Shown: piece by piece, positions 35,286 through 37,535 of the stretch | How positions within the stretch are numbered: the stretch's first letter is position 1 | Layout of the letters: each line of letters begins with the position of its first letter | NCBI GenBank assembly: GCA_021821465.1 | Contig: JAKACM010000040.1 | Span: 1 to 37,535 of the forward strand | Length of the DNA stretch: 37,535 bases | DNA from: Bacillota bacterium | GTDB lineage: Bacteria > Bacillota > Sulfobacillia > Sulfobacillales > Sulfobacillaceae | Direction: 5' to 3' | The notes under the pieces: generated by a model | Told to the model about the DNA's origin: nothing | What the model saw: only the letters and a program-made list of their open reading frames with translations | The model's database searches: none | Translations under genes and position numbers: made by a program

Positions 35286-36548
35286 ATGCTTGATATTCGG
35301 CGAATACGCCAAGACCCGAAAACCGTGGCAAGACTGCTCGCGAAAAAGCATGTAAATGTGGATCTGGACGTTGTTCAGCGCCTGGATACCAAAAAACGTG
35401 AAATTACGTTACATATTGAACAGCTGAAGGCTCAACGCAATCAAGCGTCGGAAGAAGTGTCTCAACGTAAAAAGCGACATGAAGATGTAGCGGACTTGAT
35501 CGCGGAAACGCGAATGGTCGGTGAAAAGATCAAAGAATTGGAGGCATCATTAGAACCTATAGATCAAGAATTACGCGATTTTCTCCTTACCGTACCTAAT
35601 ACTCCCTTGTCCAAAGTTCCGGAAGGAGAGTCAGCGGACGATAATGTGGAAATCCACCGGTTTGGCGAAATACCCTTGTTTTCTTTTCCTGCGAAAGCTC
35701 ACTGGGATTTGGGAGAGATGCTGGAAATCATAGATTTCGAACGGGCTCGAAAAATCAGCGGATCGCGATTTAGCCTTCTGCGAGGCATGGGAGCCAGCTT
35801 GAGTCGAGCATTGATTAATTTTATGTTGGATCATGCCAAAGAACGTGGATATCAAGAAATATCCCCTCCATATTTAGTAAATGAGACGTCAATGTTCGGT
35901 ACGGGACAATTTCCGAAATTTGTTGATGATGCTTTTCATGTCGTCCCTCATGATTATTATCTTATTCCCACGGCAGAGGTTCCCCTGACTAATCTTTTGC
36001 GCGATGAGATTATCACTGAGCCGTTGCCCTTGAAATTTACCGCCTATACGGCTTCGTTTCGTGCCGAAGCCGGGGCAGCCGGAAGAGACACTCGCGGTCT
36101 GATCCGTCAGCACCAATTTGATAAAGTAGAACTCGTGCGTTTCGAAGAACCTCAAAATTCAGAACAGGCCGCCGACGAATTACTGCGAGATGCCGAGACC
36201 ATATTGGAAGAATTGGAGTTACCTTACCATACGGTCTTGTTGTGCGGTGCGGATATGGGTTTTACCCAGGCGTCAACTTATGATATTGAAGTATGGATGC
36301 CAAGCTACGGAAAGTACGTGGAAATTTCATCCGTCAGTAATATGACTGATTTTCAGGCTCGACGGGCCAATATACGCTATCGCCCGTCCGGAATGAAAAA
36401 AACGGAACTGGTGCATACTTTAAACGGAAGCGCCTTGGCCGTGGGAAGAACTATAGCAGCCATACTCGAAAATTATCAACGTGCGAACGGACATGTTGAA
36501 ATTCCCCGCGTGTTAAGACCGTATCTAAATGACAAAGAATTAATCTAG
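35286..36548 (+). CDS. serS: Seryl-tRNA synthetase
   Basis: Class II synthetase charging tRNA-Ser. Of 420 residues, about 1-105 form the helical arm (LDIRRIRQDPKTV, KKREITLHIEQLKAQRNQASEE) that grips the long variable arm of tRNA-Ser. The catalytic core has motif 2 TASFRAEAGAAGRDTRGLIRQHQF in shortened view and motif 3 NGSALAVGRTIAAILENYQ. AAAGGTAGG lies upstream of ATG. Regulated with mtnA by the T-box at 33955. Two tRNA-Ser genes follow the terminator. Confidence 0.98.
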   Translation: MLDIRRIRQDPKTVARLLAKKHVNVDLDVVQRLDTKKREITLHIEQLKAQRNQASEEVSQRKKRHEDVADLIAETRMVGEKIKELEASLEPIDQELRDFLLTVPNTPLSKVPEGESADDNVEIHRFGEIPLFSFPAKAHWDLGEMLEIIDFERARKISGSRFSLLRGMGASLSRALINFMLDHAKERGYQEISPPYLVNETSMFGTGQFPKFVDDAFHVVPHDYYLIPTAEVPLTNLLRDEIITEPLPLKFTAYTASFRAEAGAAGRDTRGLIRQHQFDKVELVRFEEPQNSEQAADELLRDAETILEELELPYHTVLLCGADMGFTQASTYDIEVWMPSYGKYVEISSVSNMTDFQARRANIRYRPSGMKKTELVHTLNGSALAVGRTIAAILENYQRANGHVEIPRVLRPYLNDKELI

Positions 36549-36579
36549 AATAATGGATAAGGTTCGAGTATTATCGGCT

Positions 36580-36612
36580 ATAAAGAGCCTAGCCGCCTCT
36601 TTATTTCTTCGT
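36580..36612 (+). terminator. Intrinsic terminator of mtnA-serS
   Basis: ATAAAGAG (36580-36587) and CTCTTTAT (36597-36604) pair across 9 nt and run into TTCTTCGTATTTTT. It lies about 30 bp beyond the serS stop. Confidence 0.75.
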
Positions 36613-36641
36613 ATTTTTAAGGTAAACTAAGTGTTGTGTTT

Positions 36642-36725
36642 GGAGGGGTAGCGTAATTGGTAACGCAGTGGTCTTGAAAACCACCGCCTTATGGCTTGCA
36701 GGTTCGAGTCCTGTCCCCTCCGCCA
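36642..36725 (+). tRNA. tRNA-Ser (anticodon TGA)
   Basis: 84 nt including encoded CCA. GGAGGGG pairs with CCCCTCC, discriminator G. The anticodon stem GTGGT/ACCAC encloses CTTGAAA, so the anticodon is TGA, reading TCA. A long variable arm (around CGCCTTATGGCTTG) marks a class II tRNA. It is the first of three tRNAs behind the serS terminator. Confidence 0.94.
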
Positions 36726-36760
36726 TCTTTATGTCTGGAACAAGTTCCAAAAATCAGGGG

Positions 36761-36790
36761 TTGCTTAACTGATTGCGGATATGCTATGAT
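36761..36790 (+). promoter_or_regulatory. Candidate promoter of tRNA-Ser(GCT)
   Basis: -35 TTGCTT (36761-36766), 18-bp spacer, and -10 TATGAT (36785-36790) with TG one base upstream (extended -10). The tRNA starts 14 bp downstream. Confidence 0.55.
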
Positions 36791-36803
36791 TTTTTTCGCG
36801 CGT

Positions 36804-36897
36804 GGAGGGATACTCAAGTCGGCCGAAGAGGGCGGTTTGCTAAACCGTTAGTAGGCTTTCAAGCCTAGCGTGGGTTCGAATCCCACTCCCTCCGCCA
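36804..36897 (+). tRNA. tRNA-Ser (anticodon GCT)
   Basis: 94 nt with encoded CCA. GGAGGGA pairs with TCCCTCC, discriminator G. Anticodon stem GCGGT/ACCGT encloses TTGCTAA, giving GCT, reading AGC/AGT. The long variable arm TAGTAGGCTTTCAAGCCTAGCG is diagnostic for Ser. Confidence 0.95.
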
Positions 36898-36917
36898 TTG
36901 GCTTCATCTTTGAATTT

Positions 36918-36993
<76 letters not shown>

Positions 36994-37089
36994 TTGTATG
37001 GCAAGCAGCATAAGGGTTTGCAGATTTCCGACCCGAGGTACTAACGCCACAAATGTCCGTTGTCGAACACGGCGTCGAACAGAAGCTTT

Positions 37090-37317
37090 TCACGGTTGCT
37101 CCAGTGGGGTGGAGCGACTGTTTTTTGTCTCCGGGTTCAGGGATTCTAAGGCCGCATCTGCTCGGCACGCGGCTTCCTGTTGCAGACCGGGAATCATATG
37201 ACTGTATAGGTCGAGCGTAATCGCGACCGTACTATGCCCGAGCCGTTCACTCACCACTTTGGGATGAATGCCTTCCCCCAACAACAAGGTGGCATGGGTA
37301 TGCCCTTTATGCAACCG
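37090..37317 (-). pseudogene. Tyrosine recombinase (integrase) C-terminal fragment
   Basis: About 74 residues match the C-terminal catalytic end of phage-type integrases: HTHATLLLGEGIHPKVVSERLGHSTVAITLDLYSHMIP, read here as HTHATLLL, VSERLGHS and LDLYSHM with the family's HxxH/Tyr motif (His in LGHS, nucleophile Tyr in DLYSH). The expected upstream DLRH is replaced by RLHKGHTH, and the frame is closed by a stop a few codons before, so the N-terminal two thirds and the RxxR Arg are missing. It is a decayed remnant pointing towards tRNA-Arg. The element it belonged to is not complete here. Confidence 0.75.
37095..37126 (+). terminator. Intrinsic terminator downstream of the tRNA cluster
   Basis: GTTGCTCC (37095-37102) and GGAGCGAC (37111-37118) pair across 8 nt and are followed by TGTTTTTT. 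On the opposite strand this lies in the last codons of the integrase remnant, suggesting that the terminator came with the element or was captured by it. Confidence 0.65.
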
Positions 37318-37319
37318 GT

Positions 37320-37415
37320 CGCATAAGCGTCATTATGGGTGTAGCTGTGTTATGCGTCGGGTTTCCCAATAATCCCTATCTTGGTGATATCTTTCTGTAT
37401 CCACTCGTCGCATAA
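37320..37415. repeat. CGCATAA heptamers, inverted and direct, beside the integrase remnant
   Basis: CGCATAA at 37320-37326 is inverted as TTATGCG at 37350-37356 and repeated directly at 37409-37415. CATAATGA-type sequence recurs beside two of these copies. It fills the 37315-37454 gap between the integrase fragment and the next recombinase-like start. An integrase arm-site or element end is possible; unproven. Confidence 0.4.
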
Positions 37416-37454
37416 TGATCGATAATGAGCAGGCCATGAAAGGTGGTCAAGCTC

Positions 37455-37535
37455 ATGCCGGGAATACAATCCATCACCACGTTAACCGCTCAAGTTCTCG
37501 AGACGCTGGAGCAGTATGGATATGCGCCGGCCACA
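37455..37535 (+). CDS. Possible site-specific recombinase, N-terminal start only (partial)
   Basis: Only 27 codons before the window ends: the frame reads MPGIQSITTLTAQVLETLEQ then YGYAPAT. LETLEQYGYAPAT resembles the SAM-like core-binding domain at the N-terminus of tyrosine recombinases (typically ...ERGYAPATIRxY). AAAGGTGG lies 8 nt before the ATG. Too little is visible to be sure. Another overlapping frame (ATG 37415) is open too. Confidence 0.35.
   Translation, partial: MPGIQSITTLTAQVLETLEQYGYAPAT

Overview
This window is the chromosomal replication origin neighbourhood of a spore-forming Firmicute. Gene content (yyaC, the spore-type Lon protease LonC, RemB/YaaB, SpoIIIJ-type YidC, DUF4446, DUF951), moderate GC and the gene order suggest a Sulfobacillus-like member of the deep clostridial lineages. 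That taxonomic call is inference from protein style and synteny; no database search was run.

Layout. (1) Positions 1-1690 form a small accessory patch: an excisionase-like HTH protein, an XRE-type regulator, repeats and hairpins. It ends at tRNA-Thr(CGT). (2) 2113-4213, minus strand: a two-gene L,D-transpeptidase unit, a class II aldolase and tRNA-Gly(CCC). (3) 4421-10390, minus: yybS-like gene, rplI, lonC, dnaB, purA. (4) 10678-11744, minus: rpsF-ssb-rpsR behind a recognisable promoter and a structured leader. (5) 12091-16760, minus: a tightly coupled membrane-protein unit (YkvI-like, TPR, small membrane protein, CvpA, MscS), then DUF951 and ddl. (6) 16834-17400: yyaC on the plus strand. (7) 17392-22734, minus: rpmH, rnpA, yidD, yidC, rsmG, parA, parB, DUF554, DUF4446. 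jag, mnmE and mnmG, usual residents in Bacillus, are absent here. (8) 22735-24659: the origin, with DnaA boxes on both sides of dnaA and an AT-rich unwinding region before dnaN. (9) 24660-32284, plus: dnaN, recF, a DciA-like DUF721 gene, remB-like gene, gyrB, gyrA. (10) 32351-36548, plus: pdxS-pdxT, then a T-box leader of serine type driving mtnA-serS. (11) 36642-36993: tRNA-Ser(TGA), tRNA-Ser(GCT), tRNA-Arg(ACG), followed by an integrase remnant and the start of a second recombinase-like gene cut by the window end.

Genes left of dnaA are almost all on the minus strand and genes right of it on the plus strand, so transcription runs with both forks; yyaC and the XRE gene are the exceptions. 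The core genes make the replication machinery (DnaA, DnaN, RecF, DnaB, the DciA-like candidate helicase loader, SSB, gyrase), segregate the origin (ParA/ParB), and supply translation and cell-envelope functions.

The points most worth a second look are two identical 16-bp near-palindromes just after parB that resemble diverged parS sites, the Ser T-box placed ahead of mtnA rather than directly ahead of serS, the possible pairing of MtnA with the class II aldolase in methylthioribose salvage, the uncharacterised coupled membrane operon, and the two tRNA-flanking edges that carry traces of integrative elements. I found no CRISPR array, no toxin-antitoxin pair that I can defend, and no complete mobile element.
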